From NCBI RefSeq assembly GCF_000263735.1, contig NC_017946.1, positions 723,348 through 787,347 of the forward strand: 64,000 nucleotides of DNA. The letters are read 5' to 3'. The notes beneath the pieces were generated by a model that worked only from the letters and a program-made list of their open reading frames with translations, had not been told where the DNA came from and searched no databases. Positions within the stretch are counted from its first letter, which is position 1, and every line of letters starts with the position of its first letter. The DNA is from Pyrococcus sp. ST04. Lineage in GTDB: Archaea; Methanobacteriota_B; Thermococci; Thermococcales; Thermococcaceae. Below are positions 1-8,045 of the stretch, one piece after another. A program made the position numbers and the translations under genes.

Positions 1-834
1 AAGGTTCAGGAAATAGTTCCACCTAGACCCCCATCATTGTGTCCAGCATGTCCACACAGGAATACGTTCTTCGCTATAAGAAAGGCCGCATCACCCAGGG
101 CAATATTCCCAAGTGATATAGGTTGTTATACCCTTGGAGTCCTCCCACCGCTTAAAACCGTCGACACTACGATAGCAATGGGCGGTTCAATTGGAGTAGC
201 TCATGGGCTTAGCATAGCTCTGAATGGTTCTGTGGCAGAGGAGCAAAGGAAGACTGGTAAGGAGAAGAAGATAATTGTCGCGACTATAGGTGACTCAACA
301 TTCTTCCATACGGGACTTCCAGCCCTTGCTAATGCCATATACAACAGGTCAAACGTCCTAATCGTTGTAATGGATAACCTAGTCACGGCAATGACGGGAG
401 ACCAGCCAAATCCGGGAACAGGCGAGACGCCACATGGGGAGGGTAGGAGGATACCAATAGAAGAAGTGGCAGCAGCAATGGGTGCTGACTTCGTTGCGGT
501 TGTCGATCCCTACGATATAAAGGCCACATATGAGACGATAAAGAAGGCCTTGGAAGTTGAGGGAGTGAGCGTAGTTGTTGCGAGAAGAGCATGTGCCCTT
601 TACAGGATAGGACAACTCAGAAGGGAAGGCAAACAGTGGCCAATCTACCAAGTTAATGAGGACAAGTGTACCGGATGTAAGATATGTATCAATGCTTACG
701 GGTGTCCAGCAATATACTGGGATCCTGAGAAAAAGAAGGCAAAGGTCGATCCACTCATGTGTTGGGGATGCGGAGGATGTGCTCAAGTGTGTCCATTTGA
801 TGCCTTTGAGAAGGTTAGGGAGGGAGAGCTATGA
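1..834 (+). CDS. iorA: Indolepyruvate:ferredoxin oxidoreductase, alpha subunit (3' part)
   Basis: Partial gene: the frame is open from base 1, so the start lies before the window and only the last 277 residues are present. IorA oxidatively decarboxylates aryl-pyruvates from aromatic amino acid breakdown to acyl-CoA, passing electrons to ferredoxin in the cytoplasm. Visible are the thiamine-pyrophosphate domain (GDSTFFHTG, then an acidic/Asn stretch [12 protein letters not shown]) and a C-terminal ferredoxin-like domain with two [4Fe-4S] cysteine groups, [14 protein letters not shown] and [12 protein letters not shown]. The first group has a longer last spacing than a classical ferredoxin, as I recall for this family. 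The stop overlaps the iorB start (ATGA at 831), which implies translational coupling of the two subunits. Confidence 0.95.
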   Translation, partial: KVQEIVPPRPPSLCPACPHRNTFFAIRKAASPRAIFPSDIGCYTLGVLPPLKTVDTTIAMGGSIGVAHGLSIALNGSVAEEQRKTGKEKKIIVATIGDSTFFHTGLPALANAIYNRSNVLIVVMDNLVTAMTGDQPNPGTGETPHGEGRRIPIEEVAAAMGADFVAVVDPYDIKATYETIKKALEVEGVSVVVARRACALYRIGQLRREGKQWPIYQVNEDKCTGCKICINAYGCPAIYWDPEKKKAKVDPLMCWGCGGCAQVCPFDAFEKVREGEL

Positions 835-1445
835 GGGTAAAGGAGTACAATATAGTCATTACTGGAGTTGGTGGCCAGGGAATCCTCACAGCCGCAAACC
901 TGCTTGGATGGGCTGCGCTTAAGGCCGGTTATAAGGTTAGGGTTGGAGAGGTTCACGGAATGAGCCAGAGGTTTGGTTCGGTAATAGCTTACGTTCGCTT
1001 TGGCGAGGACGTTTACGGTGCCATGGTTCCAGAGGGAAAAGCAGATGTAATTCTAAGCTTTGAGCCCGTTGAGGCCTTGAGATATATAAACTACCTAAAG
1101 AAGGGAGGGTTAGTATTCACTAATGCTAGACCAATCCCCCCTGTCCAAGTTTCTATGGGAATAGCAACGTATCCCAGCTTGGAAGAAATAAAGAGAATCG
1201 TCGAGGAAGAGTTCCAGGGGAAGTTTTTGGCTTTTGATGCTGAGAAGCTGGCTATTGAGGCCGGTCATGTCATAACAACGAATGTAGTTCTAATAGGAGC
1301 ACTTACCCAGACGCCAGGATTCCCACTATCCCCTGAGCATGTAAAAGAAGTCATAAGGCTGAGTGTTCCTCCCAAAGCCGTTGAAGTTAATATGAAGGCC
1401 TTTGACCTAGGAGTTAAGGCTGCTAAGGAGATGCTTGGCCTTTAG
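831..1445 (+). CDS. iorB: Indolepyruvate:ferredoxin oxidoreductase, beta subunit
   Basis: 204 residues, the usual size for IorB, the gamma/catalytic-domain-like partner of IorA. The N-terminus carries the family motif [20 protein letters not shown], followed by the [13 protein letters not shown] segment typical of 2-oxoacid:acceptor oxidoreductase gamma domains. It begins at the ATGA overlap with iorA, so the two subunits are made from one transcript. The 3' end overlaps the convergent antiporter gene by 23 bp, which is common in this compact genome. No cofactor-binding cysteines are expected or seen. Confidence 0.95.
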   Translation: MRVKEYNIVITGVGGQGILTAANLLGWAALKAGYKVRVGEVHGMSQRFGSVIAYVRFGEDVYGAMVPEGKADVILSFEPVEALRYINYLKKGGLVFTNARPIPPVQVSMGIATYPSLEEIKRIVEEEFQGKFLAFDAEKLAIEAGHVITTNVVLIGALTQTPGFPLSPEHVKEVIRLSVPPKAVEVNMKAFDLGVKAAKEMLGL

Positions 1446-2772
1446 ATCTTTTCCTTTTCTTTTTCTCTCTTTCTCTTCTCTCAACCCTCTCCTTCACCGT
1501 TTCACCAACGTTTAGTTTATCCTTGAGGAAAGGTAGCCAGAGAGTTTCAACAATGACCGAGACTAGCACGGTAATAACAACAGCGGCCATTATTATTTCT
1601 CCCCACTCCACCGTAAGCACTTGGCTGTTATACTTCATCGCAAGGCTCAGCGGAAGGGAGGCAAGGGCGGAAGGAACAACGCCCCTGGGTCCTTCAAGAG
1701 CTATGAATAAATATTCCCTAGGAGTCCACCACTTTATTATCGGGAGCGTGGCTATTGGCCTAGCTATCAGCATGACACCAAGGGCAACTAAAATACCCTT
1801 AGAGAGATTGTTGGCTATTATTCCCAGATTCAGCTCAGCCCCAAGAACAACGAATATGAATATCGTCGCGAGAGAGGCAAGCGTTTCGTTGAAATGTACT
1901 TCCTTTTCTATTGCCTTCTGAATCCTTTTTAGTGTCCTCACGTCCTCATTCTTCCTCAGCAAAACTTTGTAATTTCCAAGGATAATTCCCGTAACTGTTG
2001 CAACCAAATACCCAGAGGCCTGAAGCCTCTCTCCAATAAAAAAGCCGAGAAAAGCTAGTGATAGCGAGAAGGCCTCTATTTCGGGGAAATCAAAGATTTT
2101 AGTCCTTTTAATAAACCAGTAACCAATGGTGCCTAGAGCAAGACCGATACCTATGGACGTTGCAACATTATACAAAAAGTACACAACTCCCCCACCATAG
2201 AGGCCGATGGATCTTGAAAGGCTGGAGAATATGCCTCCACTGGCATTGGGAATGAGCATTGCAATGGCTATCAACGTTAGAACTATGCCCAAAGGGTCGT
2301 TGAAAATCGATTCTGTAACTATTACTGTCTCTATATCCTGCTTGACCCTATACTGCCTGAATAGCGGAATTAACGTTGCCGGGTCTGTGGCTCCTATTAT
2401 TGCCCCAAATAGAAACCCGAGAAGAAACGGGGCATGGAACACAAGCTCAAAGAATAATCCTGCTATAATGGCAGTTATCAACAATCCTACCGTATCTAGA
2501 ACGGCTATGGTTTTGAAGTTTCTCTGAAGGATCTTCCAACTAAGGTTGTGCCCCTCTGTGAACAGTATTATAACAAGCCCAAAAACCCTAACGAAGTCAA
2601 ATATGCTGTGAGCCAAATCCCTCGGGATAAGCTTTAAAACAGGCCCAATTAAAATTCCAGCCAATATGAAAAGCGGGATATAGGAGATTCCGGTTCTTCT
2701 ACTTATTATCATGGAGAGCACGCCTATAAACAATATCAGAAATAAGGATTCAGCGAACGTTAGCTCTATCAT
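1423..2772 (-). CDS. CPA1/NhaP-type sodium/proton antiporter
   Basis: 449 residues with about a dozen hydrophobic segments, so an integral membrane ion/proton exchanger. Family motifs are visible: [12 protein letters not shown] (the TDP ion-site region) and [11 protein letters not shown] (the ESxxND motif of CPA1 exchangers), plus a C-terminal basic cytoplasmic tail ([16 protein letters not shown]). It follows the Tfx-family gene on the same strand; its start lies 23 bp inside that gene, so the two are co-transcribed. Likely role is sodium and pH homeostasis. Whether it moves sodium or potassium cannot be read from the sequence. Confidence 0.9.
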   Translation of the reverse strand: MIELTFAESLFLILFIGVLSMIISRRTGISYIPLFILAGILIGPVLKLIPRDLAHSIFDFVRVFGLVIILFTEGHNLSWKILQRNFKTIAVLDTVGLLITAIIAGLFFELVFHAPFLLGFLFGAIIGATDPATLIPLFRQYRVKQDIETVIVTESIFNDPLGIVLTLIAIAMLIPNASGGIFSSLSRSIGLYGGGVVYFLYNVATSIGIGLALGTIGYWFIKRTKIFDFPEIEAFSLSLAFLGFFIGERLQASGYLVATVTGIILGNYKVLLRKNEDVRTLKRIQKAIEKEVHFNETLASLATIFIFVVLGAELNLGIIANNLSKGILVALGVMLIARPIATLPIIKWWTPREYLFIALEGPRGVVPSALASLPLSLAMKYNSQVLTVEWGEIIMAAVVITVLVSVIVETLWLPFLKDKLNVGETVKERVERREREKKKRKRSKGQASP

Positions 2773-3199
2773 CTTCCCCCACTTCCAGATCTTCGAGTAT
2801 GCATTCGCTAACTCTCAGCCTATTCTTGGAGTCAAGGAACACCGTGAAGTCCCTCTTGGCAAGTCTGTCTTGAACTGGGGCATGTTCCACAAGGAAGGCG
2901 ATTATTTCAGCCGTGCTGTACGGAACCTTCACCCCAACTTTGTCAGCTTCCTTAAAAAGTTTTTCAGGTATCGCAAATATGTCCTCACCAGCCCTTACCT
3001 CAACCTTAACCTTCGAATTTATCTGCTCCCAGAGGAGAATCGTGTTTCTTGCCCTTTCTATTTTTTCAAGAGCCCTCTTCTCAAGTATACTTATATTTGC
3101 CCTGCTAGTTCCAAGAATCTCAGCTATTTCGCTCTGTTTCAGCCCCTTAGCCCTCAACATTAGAACCTTAATCTGTTGCTCCGTTAGGAACGTCCTCAT
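2750..3199 (-). CDS. Tfx family DNA-binding protein
   Basis: 149 residues, matching the archaeal Tfx family (about 140-150). The N-terminal 55 residues form an HTH (LTEQQIKVLMLRAKGLKQSEIAEILGTS is the helix-turn-helix core), followed by a family-specific C-terminal domain of unknown ligand. Tfx was described as a regulator near molybdenum formylmethanofuran dehydrogenase genes in methanogens; its role in Pyrococcus is unknown. Here it overlaps and is co-transcribed with a sodium/proton antiporter. A perfect 7-bp inverted repeat directly upstream of the start codon (3202-3219) could be its own operator. A C/D box sRNA lies on the same strand just upstream. Confidence 0.85.
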   Translation of the reverse strand: MRTFLTEQQIKVLMLRAKGLKQSEIAEILGTSRANISILEKRALEKIERARNTILLWEQINSKVKVEVRAGEDIFAIPEKLFKEADKVGVKVPYSTAEIIAFLVEHAPVQDRLAKRDFTVFLDSKNRLRVSECILEDLEVGEDDRANVR

Positions 3200-3201
3200 G
3201 A

Positions 3202-3219
3202 TTAAGCACCGATGCTTAA
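3202..3219. promoter_or_regulatory. Palindrome at the tfx start, candidate operator
   Basis: TTAAGCA-CCGA-TGCTTAA is a perfect 7-bp inverted repeat with a 4-bp spacer, ending 3 bp before the ATG of the Tfx-family gene. An AT-rich TATA-like element lies about 20-30 bp further upstream (near 3233-3243), so the palindrome would sit at the transcription start and could mediate repression. Its assignment as the Tfx binding site is inference. Confidence 0.55.
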
Positions 3220-3245
3220 CTGAATAAATGAGGTTAAAATATTTT

Positions 3246-3298
3246 GCTCAGCCATCGCAGGCATCATCACTTCTCAGGGACGCCACCCCTCATCATCG
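3246..3298 (-). ncRNA. C/D box small RNA (2'-O-methylation guide)
   Basis: Read on the minus strand this stretch has all four boxes of an archaeal C/D sRNA in order: box C ATGATGA (3290-3296), D' CTGA (3274-3277), C' GTGATGA (3264-3270) and D CTGA (3248-3251). Both spacers, which hold the guides, are 12 nt: GGGGTGGCGTCC before D' and TGCCTGCGATGG before D. This fits the compact, symmetric sRNAs of Pyrococcus that assemble with L7Ae, Nop5 and fibrillarin. The methylation targets were not identified. It lies just upstream of, and on the same strand as, the tfx gene. Confidence 0.88.
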
Positions 3299-3374
3299 CA
3301 CCATCTCCTTCTCCTTCGCATTGAAAGCCTTTTCCCTTAATTGTTAAGAATAAAAAAAGGAAAGGAGTAAAGAC

Positions 3375-4694
3375 TCAGATCCTGTACTCAAACACCACCG
3401 TCTTCTCTTCTCCTGGCCTTACGGACACCTTAAACTCGACATACTGGGCTGTTTCTTTAATAGGTTTTTCACTCGAGCTCAGTATTTTTCCGTTCCACTT
3501 GTAATGTCTAATGATTACATCTCTTGTCTCGTTTCCAAAGTTCTCTATCGTAATCCTCACCTTGTAGTAAATAGAATTGTCTTCTCTTCTCTGCTCTAGA
3601 ATCTCAGTTTTTCCCTTTAAATCAACATCTTTTCCAAGTTTGAGCCTTAAAGTGTCTCCTTTGGCTGTGTGTTCAATCCTCTGCTCCCCAATTAGAATCC
3701 TCTCTCCTTTAACCTCCTTGTAAATCTCGACGGTTCCTGCCGGAAGAACCTTTTCGGTTTTGAAGGATATGACTTCATACACGTCACTGGCCTTGGCGTA
3801 AGGATAGCTTTCGTATAGATATTCCCTTTCAAAAGAAGTTTTTTGAGCTACGTAGGGAATCATAACCTTCTCAAAGGCGTTTATTGTAGCTGTACCGATG
3901 TCATAAAGATAAAACGCCTCAATTTTTTGAGGTTGCTGGAACTCTGGGGTTGTTCTCTCTGCATAGGAGTAAATCTGCTTAATAACTGCCTGAGGAGGAG
4001 CGTAAAAGTTTACATCCCCTGAAACTAGCATGAGCTTGAAATCTTCAAACGTTTTATTGGTAGGATTGTCGATGAGGATGTAACCATAAAGGACAGCGTT
4101 GTTGCCTGCTAAGTATAACTTGTATCTCGAGCTCCAGCCTATTGAGGAAACCCTGTAGATCAACCTGAACTTATACTCACCTTCCTCATCTGCCTTTATT
4201 ACAGCATACGTCTCCGCCTTTCCTTCTCTCCCTAGATTGTTGAGCTTGATATAAGTGACTTCTTCCGGTTCAATGAGATAGTATGACTCTCCTTGAACTG
4301 CTATTCTCCCATCTTTATATCCAAGAAACTTTCCAGTTATCGTTTCACCGTTCTTCAGCTTTACGCTTATAGTTTCTCCAATGTTCGCTTTAAGGGCTCC
4401 TTCACTTGGATATGAGCGTGAGATTATCCCGAGAACCGTAACTTTGTCGCTCATGGGTTCAAGGGTGACTTCTTCAATCCTTAACCCATTGATATCCTCC
4501 AACGGAATTTCGTTAAATCCCTTCTTAAGGTTCAGGGTTATGCTCTTCTCAACAACGCCAATGCGTGCAGAATCGTACAGTACAAGCACTCCTCCCTCTC
4601 CAGTTGCCCTTGTCTGGTGAACAACAACTGCTGCAATAAGAAAAAGGGCTATAAAAATCCCACTAAGAATCTTCTTTTTCAATTTATTCACCAA
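3375..4694 (-). CDS. Secreted DUF4139-like protein
   Basis: 439 residues. The N-terminus is a signal peptide or anchor (KLKKKILSGIFIALFLIAAVVVHQ). The rest resembles the DUF4139 beta-rich domain: a segment RLIYRVSSIGWSSRYKLYL followed by GYILIDNPTNKTFEDFKLMLVSGDV is characteristic of that family. The middle has a small SH3-like stretch around ISVKLKNGETITGKFLGYKDGRI. No C-terminal membrane segment is seen, so it is either released or held by the N-terminal helix. The biochemical role is unknown. It is a single gene, not overlapped by neighbours, with a likely promoter in the 230 bp between it and the tRNA. Confidence 0.75.
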   Translation of the reverse strand: MVNKLKKKILSGIFIALFLIAAVVVHQTRATGEGGVLVLYDSARIGVVEKSITLNLKKGFNEIPLEDINGLRIEEVTLEPMSDKVTVLGIISRSYPSEGALKANIGETISVKLKNGETITGKFLGYKDGRIAVQGESYYLIEPEEVTYIKLNNLGREGKAETYAVIKADEEGEYKFRLIYRVSSIGWSSRYKLYLAGNNAVLYGYILIDNPTNKTFEDFKLMLVSGDVNFYAPPQAVIKQIYSYAERTTPEFQQPQKIEAFYLYDIGTATINAFEKVMIPYVAQKTSFEREYLYESYPYAKASDVYEVISFKTEKVLPAGTVEIYKEVKGERILIGEQRIEHTAKGDTLRLKLGKDVDLKGKTEILEQRREDNSIYYKVRITIENFGNETRDVIIRHYKWNGKILSSSEKPIKETAQYVEFKVSVRPGEEKTVVFEYRI

Positions 4695-4914
4695 GAATAA
4701 TTGACGCTCTTATCCTTATACCTTTTGGGTGAAATACTAAAAATTGTAGAGCCATGTTATTTTCACTTTCAAAAACTTGGGAAGAAATTATTGTCAGGGT
4801 TTGATTGTAGTGGAGGTGAAAATTAAGTTCTTCAATGCGTAGTTCCCCCTTTATGGAGTGTTTTTATAAAACCCTGGTTTTAAGAAAATCATAAACATAC
4901 ACTTTTTCAGGAAC

Positions 4915-4923
4915 AAAAAATTT
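4915..4923 (-). terminator. T-run terminator after tRNA-Arg
   Basis: On the minus strand the mature tRNA 3' end is followed almost directly by a run of six T within a T-rich stretch (AAATTTTTTG), the usual archaeal termination signal. The remaining interval 4695-4914 shows no gene, sRNA boxes or clear repeat. Confidence 0.6.
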
Positions 4924-4924
4924 C

Positions 4925-5002
4925 TGGCGGACCGGCGGGGATTTGAACCCCGGACCTGCGGCTTAGGAGGCCGCCGCCCTATCCTGGCTAGGCTACCGGT
5001 CC
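4925..5002 (-). tRNA. tRNA-Arg (anticodon CCT)
   Basis: The minus strand folds as a complete cloverleaf: acceptor stem GGACCGG/CCGGTCC, anticodon stem GCGGC/GCCGC with loop CTCCTAA giving anticodon CCT (reads AGG, arginine), T stem CGGGG/CCCCG around TTCAAAT, discriminator G and a genome-encoded CCA at 4925-4927. No intron is present. The stems are almost entirely G-C, as expected of a hyperthermophile. Confidence 0.96.
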
Positions 5003-5028
5003 ACGCCCAGCAATCATTCATTAGAATC

Positions 5029-5045
5029 CATTTTTAAACCTTTCG
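5029..5045 (-). promoter_or_regulatory. BRE/TATA promoter of tRNA-Arg
   Basis: On the minus strand CGAAAGGTTTAAAAATG gives a purine-rich BRE followed by a TATA box centred about 32 bp upstream of the tRNA 5' end, a good archaeal core promoter. Confidence 0.65.
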
Positions 5046-5091
5046 CTAAACAATAATAACCCCTTTCAACCCCCTTTCTTCGGTGGGTTCT

Positions 5092-6693
5092 GTGGGAAAG
5101 GGAATCAAAGTCAAACTAGTGAACTACACTCCAAGACCTCTTGAGACAGTTACATGGGCAGCACTGATAAGTTACTGGGAGGGGTGGGAAACAGAGGCTT
5201 TTGAGAGGATAACCAGTAAGGACGTTGAGATGCATCTCCCTAGGATACTTGGATATGGCCATGAGAGCATATTAGAGCATGCAGTCTTCACGTTTGCAAT
5301 AGAAGGATGCTCTAGGGTGTGTACTCATCAACTGGTCAGGCACAGGATAGCCAGCTACACTCAGCAGAGTCAGAGGTACCAGTTCGTCTCAACCGCGAAC
5401 CTTAAGGAGTACAAGCTTCCTAACCCCTTGGGTAGGAAGAGGCACCAGGGATGCAAACTCACGGTGAACCAGGAAAAGGAGATAGTTAGATGGTACCTTG
5501 AGGAGGGACTTTCTGAGTGGCAGATAGCTAGGATAGCGGATCTTCATCCTGAGGAAGTTCTTTCAATACTTAGGGAATATGGGGCAAGCCCGGAAAAGGC
5601 TCACAGGACTTATAACTCTCGCGTTGTTAAAGAAGAGTTTTTTGAATCCATAGACAGTCCTGAGAAGGCTTACATTTTGGGCCTCATAGCGGCTAGGGGG
5701 AGTGTTGATTCTGGAGGATTTCTTATAATTAGGGCTGATGGTTTGGAGGAGCTCCTTGAAGAAATATCTGAAAGGCTAGGAAGGGAGAGATTGAAGAGCG
5801 AGAGGTACGGAGTTTATACGAGGATATGGGTGGGGGAGAAGGTTATCAGTGATCTGAGGAAGTTGCTAGGCAATGGGAATAGTAGTAGGGTTACTGAGAG
5901 TGTTTCAAAGGAGCTTTGGCCCCACTTTCTCAGGGGGTACTTGGACGGAGCCGGAAGAGTTTTGGTGGACTTGGAGAAGGGTGAAGTTGAAGTGGTGCTC
6001 GAAGGTTCAAAAAAGGGGATTCTTGAAGATATTAGGTTTATGCTCTCATCACTTGGCTTCTCCGATATAGAGGTTGAGGATGGGAAGGTTTGGAGAGTTA
6101 GAATAAGAAGAGAAGCAAGGGAGCTGCTTGGCATTATTTATAGGGATTTTGATCCCTTCCTTGTCAACAGGTCGAATGTAATTTCCGCTTCGGCCGTGCT
6201 TCCAGAGATTGTAAGAGTTATAAAAGAGGGAGTAATGTCTAGACTTCAGGATTACGAGTTCGTTGTACCTGAGAGTATTTTGGATGATCCTTCTTTGGCC
6301 TATAAGTGGTACGACGTGATGAAGGCTGCGAGGGAACTCTACATAGAGTCCGTAAAGGCTGGGGTACCCAAGGAGGATTCAAGATTTATCCTCCCACAAG
6401 CTGTTAAAAGCAAAATTGTTGTTACGATGAACTTACGGGAGCTGAAGCACTTCTTTGGTCTTAGGCTTTGTGAAAGAGCTCAATGGGAAATTAGAGAGGT
6501 TGCGTGGAAGATGTTGGAGGAAATTGCAAAGAGGGATGAGTTGAGGCCAATAATTAAGTGGGCTAAGCTTGGACCTAGGTGCATTCAACTTGGCTACTGC
6601 CCCGAAAGAGAGCTTATGCCACCAGGCTGCTTCATGAGGACTAAAAGGAAGTGGGAATCTTTACTTCAAGGAGTTGATAAGAATTCTACCTAG
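5092..6693 (+). CDS. thyX: Flavin-dependent thymidylate synthase ThyX with in-frame LAGLIDADG insertion
   Basis: ThyX makes dTMP from dUMP using FAD and methylene-tetrahydrofolate. The GTG at 5092 is preferred over the GTG at 5083 because GGTGGG just before it can act as ribosome site; this gives 533 residues, more than twice the family length of about 240. The first ~96 residues contain the RHR-x7-S signature ([13 protein letters not shown]) and the last ~145 (from FVVPESI to the end, with [21 protein letters not shown]) complete the enzyme. Between them lies a ~292-residue insert with an N-terminal HTH ([17 protein letters not shown]) and two LAGLIDADG-like helices. No Cys/Ser splice start or HN end typical of inteins is seen. 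The reading frame stays open throughout, so the enzyme may tolerate the insert. Confidence 0.92.
   Translation: MGKGIKVKLVNYTPRPLETVTWAALISYWEGWETEAFERITSKDVEMHLPRILGYGHESILEHAVFTFAIEGCSRVCTHQLVRHRIASYTQQSQRYQFVSTANLKEYKLPNPLGRKRHQGCKLTVNQEKEIVRWYLEEGLSEWQIARIADLHPEEVLSILREYGASPEKAHRTYNSRVVKEEFFESIDSPEKAYILGLIAARGSVDSGGFLIIRADGLEELLEEISERLGRERLKSERYGVYTRIWVGEKVISDLRKLLGNGNSSRVTESVSKELWPHFLRGYLDGAGRVLVDLEKGEVEVVLEGSKKGILEDIRFMLSSLGFSDIEVEDGKVWRVRIRREARELLGIIYRDFDPFLVNRSNVISASAVLPEIVRVIKEGVMSRLQDYEFVVPESILDDPSLAYKWYDVMKAARELYIESVKAGVPKEDSRFILPQAVKSKIVVTMNLRELKHFFGLRLCERAQWEIREVAWKMLEEIAKRDELRPIIKWAKLGPRCIQLGYCPERELMPPGCFMRTKRKWESLLQGVDKNST
5377..6252 (+). mobile_element. Degenerate HTH-LAGLIDADG insert within thyX
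   Basis: The unit is bounded by a direct repeat: TACCAGTTCGT at 5377-5387 and TACGAGTTCGT at 6253-6263 (10 of 11 bases equal, encoding YQFV and YEFV). Deleting one repeat plus the intervening DNA (876 bp, 292 codons) leaves a 241-residue ThyX. The insert encodes an HTH region and two LAGLIDADG helices: [12 protein letters not shown] (5668-5703) and [12 protein letters not shown] (5926-5961). The acidic residue that binds metal in each motif is replaced, by Arg in the first and Ala in the second, so cleavage activity is probably lost. The segment [21 protein letters not shown] resembles free-standing archaeal homing endonucleases rather than intein-borne ones (family knowledge). Confidence 0.75.
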
Positions 6694-6814
6694 TTTTTCC
6701 CTTTACTTCTTCGGTTATATTCAATTGGACAATCTTGATAATTGTTGCGTTTTGACTAATTTCTGTGGGAAAGATTTTTATTTTAATTCTTTCCATAAAC
6801 TCTCTGGGATTGGT

Positions 6815-7405
6815 ATGAACATGAAGACATCAGTTGAAAAGAGTGAAGGAACGGATGTTTCACTTCATGATCCTCTCGAGGAGATTCTTAATGTGTGGGA
6901 GAGGTTAGTTGAGGCAGATAAAGTTAGGGTTATTGGTGAGTTTAACACCTCTACATTAAATTTTGAGTGGATAGATGTTGTTGGGGAGGATTACAGTAGG
7001 GAGGATGTTGTTTTGGAAGAGGGGGATTTGATTAGCTTTTCTCTTCAGATTCCAAAGCCTTTTGTCCCAGAGGATGCCCTAATTTCGATTCTCTCAAGGA
7101 TAGCCAAAAACCCTATTAAATTTTCATCTTCGGCATCTACCCTTGAGTTCTTTCTTTCCTCGAACTTTGATTCTGCATTCTCGATTTATTCACTCCTTCT
7201 CAGGAAGGAAGTTGTGTTTGAGGGCCTCCTTAAGGGACCCATATATTTGATAAAGATTCTCTCACAAATACCCGGAGAATTCTATGTGTCTGGAATAAGC
7301 CCTTCTGGTAAGTATGTTAGGATGTTTATAGAGAATGGAAGCGTAAAATTTCTTAGAAATGACAAGATACTCTCATGGGCAGTTTTCAAGGCTTGGAGAG
7401 TCTAG
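6815..7405 (+). CDS. Uncharacterised protein
   Basis: 196 residues from the ATG at 6815; a longer in-frame reading from 6674 would overlap the end of thyX and has an implausible Phe/Cys-rich start. An ATG at 6821 is equally possible. The protein looks soluble, with an acidic N-terminal half (DVVGEDYSREDVVLEEGD) and a hydrophobic C-terminal half (SIYSLLLRKEVVFEGLLKGPIYLIKIL). I recognise no domain or motif. An AT-rich TATA-like element (ATTTTTATTTTAAT) lies about 35-45 bp upstream. It sits between thyX and marC on the same strand, but each seems to have its own promoter. Confidence 0.65.
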   Translation: MNMKTSVEKSEGTDVSLHDPLEEILNVWERLVEADKVRVIGEFNTSTLNFEWIDVVGEDYSREDVVLEEGDLISFSLQIPKPFVPEDALISILSRIAKNPIKFSSSASTLEFFLSSNFDSAFSIYSLLLRKEVVFEGLLKGPIYLIKILSQIPGEFYVSGISPSGKYVRMFIENGSVKFLRNDKILSWAVFKAWRV

Positions 7406-7421
7406 CGAAATCTTTTTATAT
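7405..7421 (+). promoter_or_regulatory. BRE/TATA promoter of marC
   Basis: GCGAAATCTTTTTATAT is a good BRE plus TATA box, centred about 26 bp before the ATG of the MarC gene. This predicts a leaderless or nearly leaderless transcript. Confidence 0.6.
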
Positions 7422-7442
7422 TCATAAAATATTCCTCGGTTC

Positions 7443-8045
7443 ATGGAAGCTTTGAAGTCTTTCCTGCTAATGTACGCTGGTCTTTTTGCAATAACTAACC
7501 CCATTGGGGCTGTTCCTGTTTTTATGGGTGTTGTAAGCCACTTACCCCTATATAAAAGGCATGAGGTTGCAAGAAAAGTGTCAATAACTGTTCTGGTGAC
7601 TCTTGTTGTATTTGCTCTTGTCGGGCAGTGGATTTTTAGGTTCTTTGGTTCTAGCGTTGATGCTTTCGCTATAGCTGGGGGTATTCTTCTTTTTAGAATG
7701 GGAATGGAGATGCTTTCTGGAAGGTTGTCATCTGTGAAGATAGATGAAGAGGATGTCACATTAGAGGAGGTTGCTGTTATCCCTCTGGCGATTCCCTTGA
7801 TATCTGGTCCTGGGGCTATAACTACCGTTATGTTGTACATGACCAAGGAGAACCCGGGGCTTGTGATCCTCACGATATTTGCAATAAGTGTGAGTGTTTA
7901 TCTTATCCTTTCATCTGGAAACAAGATAATAGAAAAGATGGGCAGGGTTGGGATAAAGGTAACAACGAGGATGATGGGACTGATATTAACTTCAATGGCG
8001 GTTCAGATGATAATAAATGGAATAAAAGGGGCATTTAACTTTTGA
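7443..8045 (+). CDS. MarC family integral membrane protein
   Basis: 200 residues with about six transmembrane segments, matching the MarC/UPF0056 family. The N-terminus FLLMYAGLFAITNPIGAVPVFMG and the later IPLAIPLISGPGAITTVM are the two family hallmarks (NPIGAVP and the PL-x-SGPGAI motif). The function of MarC proteins is unresolved; the early link to multiple antibiotic resistance was not upheld in bacteria. The gene stops directly against the stop of the convergent FBPase gene (TGA followed by TCA at 8043-8048). Confidence 0.9.
   Translation: MEALKSFLLMYAGLFAITNPIGAVPVFMGVVSHLPLYKRHEVARKVSITVLVTLVVFALVGQWIFRFFGSSVDAFAIAGGILLFRMGMEMLSGRLSSVKIDEEDVTLEEVAVIPLAIPLISGPGAITTVMLYMTKENPGLVILTIFAISVSVYLILSSGNKIIEKMGRVGIKVTTRMMGLILTSMAVQMIINGIKGAFNF

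Noticed and set aside
379-786. Minus-strand reading frame of 135 codons inside iorA
   Set aside because: Shadow of the conserved iorA frame, no family resemblance, Cys/Trp-rich random composition.
5377-6252. The thyX insert as a functional intein
   Set aside because: No N-terminal Cys/Ser followed by intein block A, no block B TxxH, no C-terminal HN before Cys/Ser/Thr could be found at either junction.
5377-6252. The thyX insert as an RNA intron with bulge-helix-bulge ends
   Set aside because: The insert is fully open in the host frame and its length is a multiple of three; I did not find a convincing BHB pairing, though I cannot fold it here.
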